A stretch of 64,000 nt of DNA from Cyathus striatus (Eukaryota; Basidiomycota; Agaricomycetes; Agaricales; Nidulariaceae): NCBI GenBank assembly GCA_025738555.1, contig JAOVFP010000007.1, positions 5,332,001 to 5,396,000 on the forward strand. Reading direction: 5' to 3'. Positions 50,401 through 60,666 of this stretch are shown piece after piece (the first letter of the stretch is position 1; every line of letters begins with the position of its first letter). The notes under the pieces are model-generated. The model saw only the letters and a program-made list of their open reading frames with translations, was not told the DNA's origin and searched no databases. The position numbers and the translations under genes were made by a program.

Positions 50401-50750
50401 TCCAAGTCGTTGTTGCCAGGAACTCTGACGCCCTGGTTGGTGTAGAAGGGCTGGGCGGGCTGGGTGTGCATAGAAGGGGCCTGAGGCATTCCAAACGCAC
50501 CATTGTAACCATAGGTAAAGTTGCCAGAAGAGGCCTGGAGCTGAAACTGGTTCATGACGGTGTTGGGGTTGGCGAGCTGGGGCTGCTGGGGGTGGTTGAA
50601 GTTGGGAATGAGATTGCTTGGAAGCTCTTCGCTGGACTTGGGGACGAGATAGGAGGAGTTTGGATCCTCAGTGAGAGTGGTGACGGTGCGCTCGCGGTTG
50701 TTGGGATTGTTTCGCCCTTTGCGAGTCTTCTTGTTTAGCCTTGGTTGCAT
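47466..50750 (-). CDS. Large intrinsically disordered Pro/Arg/Asp/Tyr-rich protein
   Basis: One intron-free frame of 1094 residues. ATG 50750 (MQPRLNKKTRKGRNN) is the first ATG; the frame extends only 10 codons upstream. No globular domain is visible. The N-terminal third is Gln/Ser/Asn/Pro-rich with a basic start (KKTRKGR), the middle has Arg-Asp repeats (DRDRDRD, REREREREREYR), and the C-terminal half is dense in YPPP, RPPS, DERRYP and poly-Pro. The composition resembles low-complexity RNA-processing or phase-separating scaffold proteins, but that is only an analogy. No signal peptide or membrane segment is seen. It stands alone, with the MITE-like element 0.6 kb upstream. Confidence 0.85.
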   Translation of the reverse strand: MQPRLNKKTRKGRNNPNNRERTVTTLTEDPNSSYLVPKSSEELPSNLIPNFNHPQQPQLANPNTVMNQFQLQASSGNFTYGYNGAFGMPQAPSMHTQPAQPFYTNQGVRVPGNNDLEILQNLKQMILDGQHPLYRPIPQPAALAKLYLGPSDQATSAPLPQHYSEQQQQQASTAATPHDAGQMQVSNSTDSSLPSAALSGPPSPADVSRRPPRMQNKESWDPSRKSFQTQYQQQSQAQQAPASSANVNNVLHPLQASSSLPLTNSSFSQNLGQQEPAPHTLSNINTSNLGPDRGSSVPPSAIVKVESGDHQLPRVQESPSGRGRYDGPPSARSPRPMDHREPHSYNRPPPNDVSPIKAYYDGKEDTATIEARRRMPPPDDRRYSHPYDDRDRDRDRALPPRMNTAATAAAADMSINVDRALPPPSDDRYDRDRDRDRYRYNRDWPERDREREREREREYRAAPASYERYSRPPYQTDPRRPLEYERKRYEPELADNNNSTTARRMSDARAAPPSAETPGLPPPVDSERERDRGTGAPSLVAASGPPRDTRPPPVDTRPVDPRGPPVSAPPPPSTTSDARVPSGAASASHTGSADGGGRQTPAGRPPGSVSIASTTSEQNRDQRPGDDRNSRPIPLEERLGRTTLQERLSGGSNGSVPQATGRLEPERARLEDRLAPSGASAAVPRTVGPAAGDRQQQPDTSAAVQDRHDAAARAERYTRPITPLPNEAAVPPMHRSSYPAPPPRSASVVRDDRPKAPSPPIARPPPPSAAREFARERHDRASYTRSYDRPDAMDVDVPRYPDGSYRRPYSPPPPPPPAGERRAPSTYPASPRTAAEPPYDERRYPSGSREWYPPYDRRSRDWTQAEEDAYWKPRGYPPPAPAERERYERDAAQPPTRAWEPRAERDPREYPPPPPPPRAPSPPRVYERQPSSYPPPVPPADERYPIASREIDRTRPTAPPAYAGRIRAHSPSPIRRTAMDDPRPPLKRPREDYPPAEYSYPPSRDVRREYPRPGSPVGYYERPPPPPPGAGAEREYPAARERAAYPPPPPPAQSASYERPRSPGRAPTSYSRAAYSRPPDLREREYMPPPTRPA

Positions 50751-51377
50751 TGGTGGGTGCGGGTCGTGGCTGGCAGTCAATTTTATGCACTGTGAGGGTC
50801 TTGTTTGTCACCCTATCGCATTCCCATCAGCTACGGGGCTATCTCCGAGCCCAGATGAGACAGCGTACAGAATCGAAAACTTGGTGGGGACGGGGAACGG
50901 GGAAGATGGTAGTAGAAAAGAAAGAGCAGGAACAGAATATAAACAATTGAGAATGAATGGGCATCGCACGGACAATGCGCTGCCGCAAATTCCAATACAA
51001 TTGACACCAATTCAAACAGCAAAGTTACAGTGACAGGCGAAAACAGATTCCTTGTTCTCTTCCTCACCATCCTTTTAACCCGCTCCCTACCACATACTCA
51101 TCACTCTTCCTCTGTACCTGAGTATAAATGTCCAAGCCGCCTCATGTTCCAACAAAAAGAAACAGACCCAATCCGTCTCCAACAAAACTATTTTTTCAGC
51201 CCCTCCTTCCTGTTTAACGCTAGCCCATGGGTTCCCACTGGGCCCGCAATCCGTGAGTTCCATCAGGCCAGCTTCTCTTCTCCGACAGGCTTGAGAATTC
51301 GCTGCATCAGGACCGAGCTCCAGCTCTGTCTCCCGAGTACAACCCTCGTACTGCTTTTTCATACTGCTGTTCTATGC
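50751..51377. promoter_or_regulatory. 5' flank of the disordered-protein gene
   Basis: About 630 bases between the ATG at 50750 and the MITE-like element. Short frames on both strands show no domain. It presumably holds the promoter and 5' UTR; no defined motif is claimed. Confidence 0.4.
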
Positions 51378-51379
51378 TA

Positions 51380-52362
51380 AGGTAGACGACATTCATAAAC
51401 AACTAACGTCACGTGATGAACGTGACACGTCCGAAAATGGTAATTTTTGCGGTAGCCATACCAATAAGTTGAATAACTTTACAACCAGATATGTTTTCGC
51501 AAATGTGGCTTGAGGGAATGGTGACCAGCATACTAGTGCACATATGTATGCTTTTATTTTGTGATTAAAATGTGTTTGTGGAGACAAGTGGCACATTTTG
51601 TGCTGCAGCCGGAGTTTGGCATGGAAATGGTGAAGTGAACTTGCGTTGCATACTGCTCATCCACAAATATAAGCCTAATATGCTTCTAGGGAAAGGGTTT
51701 CTTTAAATAGTGTTCGGAAATTTTACCAAAGTACAGTTGAGAATGCACCAAAGAAGATAAATATGTTGAAATTCTGTAGCCACTGCAAGAATAAGAGAAA
51801 AAACTTGAAGTGTACTGTGTCAATGCACACTTATCTCAGTAATAATGCAATTGTGAACTACCCAGATAAGATCCAGTAATTATAACGAGGAATTTCAACC
51901 GAAATAGATAGGTTATGTGGTAACCAGTCAAAGTTTCAATACTCAGTGCCAATGGCCATGCATAGAAGGTGAATGCAATTGGAATGCAGGCAATTACACT
52001 GTTACACATGAGTTCATTAATTTGACCTGAGATTATAAATCATATATTTAATTAAAGATTAGATATAAATCATCAACTGAGACAGTTTCTTTGCGATACC
52101 TGAGTGATTGATCAAGCCTCTGAGACTGATGTGGAATAAATACTAAAAATACCTCTTCTCAGCGAGTATGCACCCAAAAATTACAAAACTTGGTGGATAT
52201 GTTCTATTCACTTATATGTATATTTCCCTCAAGCAATTTGCCTTGTAAAGTATCATATTGTTGTTCTATTATGATTTCGAAGATAAATTTCCATTTTTAG
52301 GCAGATTGTCACAGTAAAGTAACACACACGTGACGTTAGTTGTTTATGAATGTCGTCTACCT
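51380..52362. mobile_element. MITE-like DNA element with perfect 36-bp TIRs
   Basis: The terminal inverted repeats at 51380-51415 and 52327-52362 are perfect reverse complements over 36 bp (outer end AGGTAGACGACATTCATAAA). The element is flanked by TA on both sides (51378-51379 and 52363-52364), the target duplication of the Tc1/mariner superfamily. Its 983 bp contain no transposase frame, so it would depend on an enzyme supplied elsewhere. The perfect TIRs suggest recent movement. Confidence 0.9.
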
Positions 52363-52364
52363 TA

Positions 52365-55300
52365 TTGTAAATTTTATAGCATCTCTTGGCGCAATGTTAC
52401 CCTCCAAATACGCTTGAGCAACACTTTAATCTATGCGTTGTCGATGCGTGTCCTAGGGATCTGCGTACGCTGAAATGTTCTGTGGGTCCACTACCCAGGA
52501 TATCCAAGTCCAACGTACCGATCTAAATTATTACGTGAATCTCCGGCAGCAACTCACCATGATTTCAGAGTTCAGGTTAGAGTTCAGGTATCCCTACGGC
52601 TCCTACGGCTGTGGCTCTACCTCTATGTACCCCAGATCAATAATCTAACCGGCCTGACAGTTTAAAGATTCAAGTATAAGTCCACATAGGTCCAGAAACC
52701 ACGCCCCTCACTGGCATTCTAGAACTGGACCCACATATATCACTGATCGGTCTCTTAAAGCAAATAAAGAACGAAGTTAAGGAAAAGGATCAGTCAAAGC
52801 GTACTGTTTCCCAAAGAAGTCTGCTTCCCTTTTAGTCGATCCCTTTCTTAACGACGAAATTCAACTCAGCGAGAACTACTCCAACGAAGGGTAACCACAG
52901 GCGTCTGGTATGTCGGCCATCCCGACCCGGAACCTGGAATGCAGTTGTGCATGAGGCCCGAACCGACTGAATATGTCGCGACTCGGAATGGTATAAAGAG
53001 GAAGTATTAAAAAATCTTGTTCTTCTATTTCTGAATTTAGAAGGTTACCCTGAGCCGACGAAGTGTGCCTTTCCCGCCTTCGCTCCTCGAGACGCGATAA
53101 TCTGGAAACAATCTATCTGATATTTCGTCAGAGATTTTAAAAAATCGTATAACGATGTCGATATTTCTGGAGAAACTGATAAGGCCCACAGAGCTACTTC
53201 TTATCTTCGTCTTCTCTGGGGAAGTCACTCTGGGTCTCTGATTCTTCGGTGAGGTATATACGTGTGTTTAGTATTCCCGCGACGTCTGAAGACTTCGACG
53301 TGCCCACAAAGTTGTTCTCAATGTGGGCACTGGACTGCCTACTCCCACTTATTTACATTCATTTGCATCTTGGATGACTTCACTGGCGATGCATAACACG
53401 GAGTTATGATGTATTTCAGGCTCGACAGATACTTCTCTTATCTTATCTCTCTCCAAATTCACATTAGAATCTAGGATAACTTCAACGATTTCAACTGAAG
53501 AATCCGGCGTACTTAAGTAGGACCCATGGAGTTACCTACCTTCTCTTCAACTCTTCTAGGTCAAGATGTGGGCACTGGACCACCTACTCGTACTTAGATT
53601 AAACTTAAAGGAGCCTCATGGTTCTGAGATTAAATTTTGGCAGCTGACTTTGGGGTGACTTGCGATTGGTGTATCCAAGGGACCGGCCAGGTGGTATTGT
53701 CATAGTTTACGAGAACCCGGGACCACTGAGGGAAGTAGAGATTATTTACCGCCTCCTTCCTTCCGCCCAAACCATCTCTGATTTACTGTGATACATATCC
53801 CTCGTGCCCAACTTCTTCTCTCACTCTGACACTTACCTCTCCCCCATAGTAGACGCTTCCAACGCCCTCTCAACGTTAATCTCAACGACGATAATTATAT
53901 CCTTCTCTCTTTATCTTCACTACTAGTACTACTTTCAACAGCTACGCCCACAGGTGCCCCCACGTTACTTTTACGGCTTTAAATATCTACGCGGAACAAT
54001 CTAATCACGATAAAATTCATTCTCGGCCTTGACTCTGGAGATATTTTTGGTCCTGCACAAGACGCCGGCTGGCGCCCATGGATACACGAAGGTGGTATCA
54101 GTGGTATCTCCGCAGGGAGGGAGGGGGGGAGGGGAAAGGAGTATGGTGTAATTAGTGGTTACGATATGCGCTTCGGGGTGGAAGTGGAAGTAGTGAGATA
54201 AGTTTCTTTTCACTGTAGGGATTTCTAGCATGCTACTAACAAGCAGCGGTAAGTAAACCAGCGCATCCTGGTACCCCCTCCATTCTCCTCAATCTCTATC
54301 AACGCCGTTATACCCGACATATACCCCTCGTGCGTTCATGCCACCCTACCGCCCAAAAACCCACTACATGTACTTTCCTGCTTTTTTACTTCCTCGCGCG
54401 AATTTCGGAGTTAGTTTCTTCGGAGGCTTGACAAATGCGTCTGCAATCAAAAATATCGAAACGGGCGGGATTAAAATAACAGTGCGTAGCGGAAGTAAAT
54501 GCGGGTTTGCGATCCGGGACTCCCGCATGACTGGATATATGCATAAGGTCCCTACGCTAACGGTGTACTGGTGTAGCAGATCGTGCTGGTTCTGAAGAAT
54601 TTTTGTTCGGCGGGGAACTTATGTGGATATGGTTTTATCGTATTTACAACTGCGTTTGGTTGGGGGAGCTTGCTCCCCCTATTTGTCTGCATTGGCGAGC
54701 GAAAATGCGTAGTGGCTGTGCATGTACGTACGGATTTTGCCGCCACGCTCGGATTTCTCCGCAATTCTCGGAATTTTCCGTACACGTTCGGGTTTGTCCG
54801 CTTTGCGTTGGTGAGCACTGGGCCAATACAGTGCATTAGTCAGCGTTGCAATGGTGCATCGAATACACACATTTCCATCGTAAATACATCTCTGCTCAAA
54901 CTTTAGATTCAACAATGAGTACTTTCTATTAAGTTCGTACTTTTATATCACCTTCAAATACTATTGGATAATTGGTACTAGGCAACCAGTACACCCATGC
55001 ATTTAACCATAGTAGAAATTTGAGACAATGATTATGTATTAGAATGAAGCAAGGGCATTTAGAGTGAAGATAGAATAAATAAATAATGCACAGGCTATTA
55101 AAATAAAATTAGAACATCAGCACAAAAGTTGGACTACTATTTAGTATATAAAAATGAAGCACAAATTAATAGAACATTGAAGACAAGACTACTAATACAA
55201 AGTACATAATAATTATTCTGATTACATTCTGTGTAAACAAAATTCAAGCTGAAATAGTGACATTTAAAATATAGTGCAACAAGTTAATTTAGAATGTACA

Positions 55301-56197
55301 AAAAAATATAACTAAAAACTAGGATTCGTCAAGCTTGCCCCTTAGCGTACATTACATGTTATCTAGTGTCCTCACTCGTGACTTTCTGGAACGGGCATTC
55401 TGAACTCTGTTAACTTGTTGCTTATTTCTTCTACATCCTGATCCTCAGGATGTCCTTTAACATAGCAAGGTATATATATTGGGGCTTGTACCAGGTAAAC
55501 CTATACATATGCATGGTTACTATAAAACCATCGTCCATATTTATGGCCGTGAAGTAACATATATATCTGAAGACCAAACGTCACAACGACCAGTAACATT
55601 TCTTTCATGGGCCTCTGAGAGATGCAAAATAAGTTGACAGCCAACTACTGTAGAAACTAGTGGCATGATGTATCTGGCAATTTGGAAATTTAATATCTAA
55701 TCATGTACCTATTCAAAAATCCAATGTTAAGAAAAACCATTGCTGAAGACGTACAGGCATGACAATCCATACAATGCCTGTGCATAGATATAACACAAGT
55801 GCTCTATAAACAGAATCGGCATATTAGTAGTAACTATGGGAGCGAAGAAATAACAATATCGAGACTCACATGCTGTAAGAAATTACATTATCCATTACAA
55901 TGAGTCTCCCAAGAGAGACTCTCCGCAAAGATGGTATGTGTATAATATCAGAGGTGAACTTCCAAATGGTGAGAGAAAACAAGATTATCTCGAAGACAAC
56001 TATGATAATCCAGTATGGTGATATATTTTTATTGAACTTAGGAAGGCATATATATCTTCCGTGGTGTTCTGATCTGTGAGTAGTCAACAAGACATCAGGG
56101 GTTGGTTGCTGGCAGAACACCAAAACAACATACCAATGGTTTGCTCCGTTTTACATAACACTATTCCTATAGTTCCCAATATTTCTAAAATAAATAA
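52365..56197. other. 3.8 kb region without recognisable genes
   Basis: No supported gene. Near 53320 and 53568 a short block (ATGTGGGCACTGGAC, then CCTACTC) is repeated. Near 54662-54679 there is a perfect 8-bp stem with a 2-base loop. The sequence from 54900 to 56197 is AT-rich. Nothing suggests a tRNA or rRNA. Confidence 0.45.
54662..54679. other. Perfect short hairpin (GGGGGAGC TT GCTCCCCC)
   Basis: An 8-bp GC-rich stem with a TT loop. It lies in a region without a supported gene; it could be a terminator-like RNA structure or chance. Confidence 0.5.
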
Positions 56198-56202
56198 GAA
56201 GC

Positions 56203-56398
56203 TATAGCAGGTAGCGCAGTAAAGAGGGGATGAAACTAATATATTCTAGGTAATTTGTTACATCTTTTATGCACATGTATTTTGTAACTAGAATAATCTA
56301 TAATGTTCGTGATATATATTCTACACACTTCCACAACATTCTAACATACTCTACACACTTCGTGTATTATCTGTAATATTCGAGTATTAATTCCAACA
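56203..56398 (-). repeat. 3' LTR of the copia element
   Basis: 196 bp, identical by eye to 60667-60862. In element orientation it starts TGTTGGAATTAATACTCG and ends in CTGCTATA, so it has the 5' TG but ends TA rather than the usual CA. Confidence 0.97.
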
Positions 56399-56411
56399 CT
56401 CCCCCTTACTT
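56399..56411 (-). other. Polypurine tract of the copia element
   Basis: On the element strand AAGTAAGGGGGAG lies directly before the 3' LTR. It is the expected primer for plus-strand DNA synthesis during reverse transcription. Confidence 0.85.
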
Positions 56412-59400
56412 GGATATTACACCTATTCCATAAGTAAGATCTTGGTGTAACGGGCGCGAGAGACCTTTAGTAAATAGATCCGCTAAATTCTCTCGCGATG
56501 GTACAAACTTGAGTGTGACTGTTCCGGCTTCTACATGATCGCGTAAGAAATGTAACGAGATGTCGATATGTTTCGTTCTTGCGTGAAACTCAGGGTTGTG
56601 AGCAATCGCGATAGCAGCTTGGTTGTCAGAATAAATCACAGATGGTGTCGGTTGCTTGACTTCAAGTTCTGAAAATAGCGAGCGATACCACAGCACTTGT
56701 TTTGACGTGTGAACGGCAGCAGTATATTCTGCCTCAGCTGTTGATAATGTGGTTGTTGACTGTTTCTTTGCACTCCAAGCAACGGCACCTCCTCCTAATA
56801 AGAATACATACCCGCTAATTGATTTCCTGTGGGAATTGGAACCCCAATCAGCGTCACTGTAAATTGTTAATTCATTGCTCCAATCTGAGTCCGGTCCGCC
56901 GTAAGTTAATTTAAGTTCTCGCGTGCCTTTTAGGTAGCGAAATACGCGCTTCACAGCAGTCCAATGTTTTGCTTGTGGGTTTTTAGTGTATTGGGCCAGT
57001 TTATGTACTGTATATGAAATGTCTGGCCTTGTCCCTATAGCAATATAATTGAGTGAACCTATCATTTGTGCATATCCATATGATATTCTAGGTTCTTCCT
57101 GTGTCTCTCCCTGTCCTTCAATTTCGGAGTTTTCTGTATCTAAGTTTACATTAGGATCCAGAGGGGTGTGCACTGAGTTTGCTTGTGTAAGTCCATATTT
57201 CCTTAGTAGTGTGTCGATGTAATGAGTTTGAGAAATAGAAATAGATTTACTAGCACGGTCTCGGATTATTTTCATGCCCAATAACATGTTGGGTTCACCA
57301 ATAATCTTTATTTTGAATTTTGCGCTAAGTTCGTTTTCGATTCGCTCGCGCTCAGAGATATCGGAGCAAAAAGCGATTAGGTCATCGACCCAAACAAGGA
57401 TATATGCGAACTTATCACCGACGCGTCGCTTGAAACAGCAATAGTCTGTCTTTAGCTTCTCATATCCCAAATCCTCCATTGCTTTGCTCAACTCCTTGTT
57501 CCACACATTCCCAGCCTGTTTTAATCCATATAGAGCCTTCTTTAGCTTGCAAACACGACCGGTTCCATCGTCAAATCCACTTGGTTGTTTCATGTAAAGT
57601 TCTTCAGTAATATGACCATTAAGGTAAGCAGACTTTACATCCATCTGCGACATCTCCCAATTGTTGATAGCTGACATTGCTAACAGGGCTCGCAGTGATT
57701 CGAATCGCATTACTGGTGCGAATGTTCCAGTTTCATTGAAATCCGTGCCGGGTTTCTGTGCAAATCCTTTTGCAACTAACCTGGCTTTGTATTTTATAGG
57801 TATATTTGGATCTTCATCTTTCTTTGCAAATACCCAACAGTTTCCTATGGCCTCTCGTCCTTCAGGTAAGTCTACTAGTTCCCAGGTTCCCATTTCATCT
57901 AATTGACTCAATTCTGCATCCATAGCCTCTTTCCATTCATATTTTTCAAGACTATTCATTGCTTCTTCCACAGATTTCGGACTTTCGTCGTCCAGGACTT
58001 CGTCAAGTGTCCCAGTTTGGATCCCTTGCATTATGCGTTCGAATGATTCATGTAGGGCATCAACTGCAAGATTAGTACGATGTTTCTGTGTTGATTTCGA
58101 TGCTGACAACGTTGTAGGACTATTATCTTCTGTAGGTTCATTATTTGACATAAATCTTCGTGCTGGCTTTCGTGCATTTGGATTATCAAGTTTCTTATAG
58201 TCTATATCCTTTCTAGGTCGTTGACTTTGTCGTTGGGGCCGTTGGGGCAATGGTTCTGGTGCATTTTCGACATTTTCTGCCTCAGATTCTTCTTCTGACA
58301 GAATTTCTTCGATTTGCGAGCTGGTAATAGTTCCTGGCTCCCCCTCAGCTGGCAAACTCGATAGGACAGATACAATTTCGAGTTCTTTAGGTTCGTCCGC
58401 TCCGTTAAATGCTACATTGCGCGAGACCTTAATTTTCCGAGTTTCAGCATCATAATATTTCACGGCCTTTGCACCATCGTCAAATCCAATGAAGACCATC
58501 CGTTTCGATTTAGGCTTTAATTTTGAACGGTTTTTCGTCTCGTCTAGCACCCAGACATCGCAACCGAACTCCCGGAAGTGAGAAACATCCGGTTTCTTTC
58601 CTCCCCAAGCCTCAAGTGGTGTCTTCCCATCTAATGCACGTGTGGGGGCTCGATTTCGAAGATATGCTGCGTGTAGCACAGCCTGGTCCCAGAGGAATGT
58701 AGGTAAGTCCTTCTGTATCAACATTGCTCGTGCTAACTCTAATAGGGTTCGATTAAATCGTTCCGCTACGCCGTTTTGTGAAGGTGAGTATGGTGCAGTC
58801 GTTTCAATGGTAATACCCTGTTCAGCTGTCCATTTCTTCAATTTACTGTTGACTAACTCTTTTCCATTGTCAAATCGAAGCCACCTAGGATATTTTCCGA
58901 ATTTTCTATGTATGACAGCACAATATTCCTGAATGCGCTCAAATGCTTGGTCCTTTGACTTCAAAAATAATACTGAGGTAAGTCTAGTGCAGTCATCTGT
59001 AAAGGAAATGTAATATTTCCATTTCTCAATACTTTCAACTCTTGCAGGACCCCATACATCACTCATAACGCACTCGCCTGGTGTATTTGATCTATTTTCA
59101 GCTTCCTTAGGAAAAGCTTTGTGGGCCTGCTTTGCCTGTATGCATGCTTCACAGCTTTGTGATGGGAACGTGGTTTCATCTATGGTAAGACCCTTCACCA
59201 TTCCTCGCTTCTTCAGGTTCTCGAGTGATGTAATTGACAGATGTCCAAAGCGCTTATGCCATTCATCCCATGACAACTTCTTACTGGTTGTCAAATGTGT
59301 GCGGTTCTCTCCTGGTAGTTCAGCTTGTGCCTCAAGTAAATATAGTCTGTTCACTTTTCTTCCTGTCCCAACAAGCTGATCACTCTTATTCTTTAATTGA

Positions 59401-59783
59401 CAAATCCCTTCTCCAGAATAGATCTTGCCACCAGCATCATCAAAACGTGATTGAGATAACAAGCAATTTGATGCTTCAGGAACATGTAATACATCTCGCA
59501 AGGTGTGCTTCAGTACTTTCCCTTCCACTGTAAAATTCACAATGACCGTTCCAATTCCACTGACAGTTGCTGGTGCTTTACTAATTCCCTCAACAGTTGA
59601 TTTAATAGAGCGGTAATCAATGAAGGCCTCACACATATTGCAAATGTGGGAAGTAGTTGCTGAATCTAGAAGCCAGTCATATTGCGAGAAGTCCTGTCCT
59701 TCTGTAACATGGTAAGCTGTGTCCTGTAGTCCCGTGTTTACTGAATCCTGAATCTGGTTAGTCCGATTTTGATGTCCTCGCCT
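56406..59783 (-). CDS. pol: copia pol polyprotein (protease, integrase, RT, RNase H)
   Basis: The frame opens right after the gag TGA and runs about 1125 codons; there is no separate ATG until 59636, inside the protease. Protease: active-site-like DSATTSH near 59675. GAG-pre-integrase zinc region: H-x-FGH ... C-x2-C. Integrase core: SDVWGP (Asp), RFDNGKE (Asp), SQNGVAERFNRTLLE (Glu). RT: MDVKSAYLNG and VWVDDLIAF (the YVDD-type box). RNase H: IYSDADWGSN and TAEAEYTA. No other stop or shift is seen. Pol shares its frame with gag, so synthesis would need readthrough of the TGA; otherwise the element is defective. Encoded functions are cleavage, cDNA synthesis and integration. Confidence 0.95.
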   Translation of the reverse strand, partial: RRGHQNRTNQIQDSVNTGLQDTAYHVTEGQDFSQYDWLLDSATTSHICNMCEAFIDYRSIKSTVEGISKAPATVSGIGTVIVNFTVEGKVLKHTLRDVLHVPEASNCLLSQSRFDDAGGKIYSGEGICQLKNKSDQLVGTGRKVNRLYLLEAQAELPGENRTHLTTSKKLSWDEWHKRFGHLSITSLENLKKRGMVKGLTIDETTFPSQSCEACIQAKQAHKAFPKEAENRSNTPGECVMSDVWGPARVESIEKWKYYISFTDDCTRLTSVLFLKSKDQAFERIQEYCAVIHRKFGKYPRWLRFDNGKELVNSKLKKWTAEQGITIETTAPYSPSQNGVAERFNRTLLELARAMLIQKDLPTFLWDQAVLHAAYLRNRAPTRALDGKTPLEAWGGKKPDVSHFREFGCDVWVLDETKNRSKLKPKSKRMVFIGFDDGAKAVKYYDAETRKIKVSRNVAFNGADEPKELEIVSVLSSLPAEGEPGTITSSQIEEILSEEESEAENVENAPEPLPQRPQRQSQRPRKDIDYKKLDNPNARKPARRFMSNNEPTEDNSPTTLSASKSTQKHRTNLAVDALHESFERIMQGIQTGTLDEVLDDESPKSVEEAMNSLEKYEWKEAMDAELSQLDEMGTWELVDLPEGREAIGNCWVFAKKDEDPNIPIKYKARLVAKGFAQKPGTDFNETGTFAPVMRFESLRALLAMSAINNWEMSQMDVKSAYLNGHITEELYMKQPSGFDDGTGRVCKLKKALYGLKQAGNVWNKELSKAMEDLGYEKLKTDYCCFKRRVGDKFAYILVWVDDLIAFCSDISERERIENELSAKFKIKIIGEPNMLLGMKIIRDRASKSISISQTHYIDTLLRKYGLTQANSVHTPLDPNVNLDTENSEIEGQGETQEEPRISYGYAQMIGSLNYIAIGTRPDISYTVHKLAQYTKNPQAKHWTAVKRVFRYLKGTRELKLTYGGPDSDWSNELTIYSDADWGSNSHRKSISGYVFLLGGGAVAWSAKKQSTTTLSTAEAEYTAAVHTSKQVLWYRSLFSELEVKQPTPSVIYSDNQAAIAIAHNPEFHARTKHIDISLHFLRDHVEAGTVTLKFVPSRENLADLFTKGLSRPLHQDLTYGIGVISK

Positions 59784-60572
59784 TCATGGCCCTTGTCCTT
59801 CCTTGCCGCCACCCTTGGCCCAGCAGTCCTTGGAGAGGTGTCCTTTCTTGTGACAATTGTAACATTCCTTGTCTTTGTCTGACTTGTTATTTTTGTTACC
59901 TGTATTTCCCCTGGCCTGTAATGTAACACCTGTAGATGTAGAAGAGTCTCCATTTCTATCATTTCGACGTCTGAATTCATCCAGTACAATTGCAACAAAT
60001 TCATGAGAACTTATGGTTGGTTTATTGCTGCTAGAACCAAGATAAGACGAAGTATAATTGTCCCAACTCTCAGGAAGTGATGTGATAAGTATCATAAGAA
60101 AATCATCATCTGCAACCTTATGTCCCATAAGAGCTAATTGTTCCTGTAATTTTCTTAGCATAGAAATATGTTCTACCATGTCAAAGCCTTCTTCTGCCTG
60201 TGCGCGATACATAGCACGTCGTGTCGCCAATACGCCAAGTGATCCCTTTGACTCCTTAACCTGTGTTAGCTGTTTCCACATTTGGCTAGCGGTCTCGGCT
60301 CCGCTAATATGGATCATTTCCGTATCTCCGATAGCTAACTCAATGCGAGTTCTTGCTTTGGAGTCCTTCTTCTTCCATTCTGTTATCGCTTTACTTTCTT
60401 CATCGGTAGGTTTGCTGTCTTCCTTAGGTTTTGGTGGAACTGCTTTCTCACCAATAAAATCCTCAAGGTCTTGATCCCTAAGTACGGCAAGCATCCGTTG
60501 CTTCCAGGGCATCCAGTTGTTGTTATTCAGCATCTCCATTCGGTAAGTCCCTGAATTGCTTTGTTCCGACAT
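59784..60572 (-). CDS. gag: copia gag protein
   Basis: 262 residues from ATG 60572. It shows the copia gag (UBN2-type) fold: WKQRMLAVLRDQDLEDFI near the start, TASQMWKQLTQ and a helical middle, and SLPESWDNY. A CCHC zinc knuckle (CYNCHKKGHLSKDC) lies near residues 238-251 and binds RNA. It ends KEGQGP and TGA at 59786-59784. The same frame then continues into pol, without overlap or shift. Gag forms the virus-like particle. Confidence 0.95.
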   Translation of the reverse strand: MSEQSNSGTYRMEMLNNNNWMPWKQRMLAVLRDQDLEDFIGEKAVPPKPKEDSKPTDEESKAITEWKKKDSKARTRIELAIGDTEMIHISGAETASQMWKQLTQVKESKGSLGVLATRRAMYRAQAEEGFDMVEHISMLRKLQEQLALMGHKVADDDFLMILITSLPESWDNYTSSYLGSSSNKPTISSHEFVAIVLDEFRRRNDRNGDSSTSTGVTLQARGNTGNKNNKSDKDKECYNCHKKGHLSKDCWAKGGGKEGQGP

Positions 60573-60654
60573 GTGAAATAACGATTGTGCGATAAGTGAG
60601 GTGAAATATGGGTGTGCAGGTGAGTTCTTCTTTCTTAATTACATTCGTAGGCCG

Positions 60655-60666
60655 GGGCCCATAACC
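60655..60666 (-). other. Primer binding site: complement of initiator tRNA-Met anticodon arm
   Basis: On the element strand GGTTATGGGCCC follows the 5' LTR directly. It is complementary to GGGCCCATAACC, the anticodon stem-loop of eukaryotic initiator tRNA-Met, so priming by a half-tRNA as in Drosophila copia is expected, rather than by the tRNA 3' end. Confidence 0.8.

Noticed and set aside
47507..50738. Several 60-215 residue frames on both strands within the disordered-protein gene
   Set aside because: Shadows produced by GC-rich, repetitive codons of the 1094-residue frame.
56406..60572. gag and pol linked by a programmed frameshift
   Set aside because: The two frames are the same (936 bases apart, a multiple of three); only a stop codon separates them.
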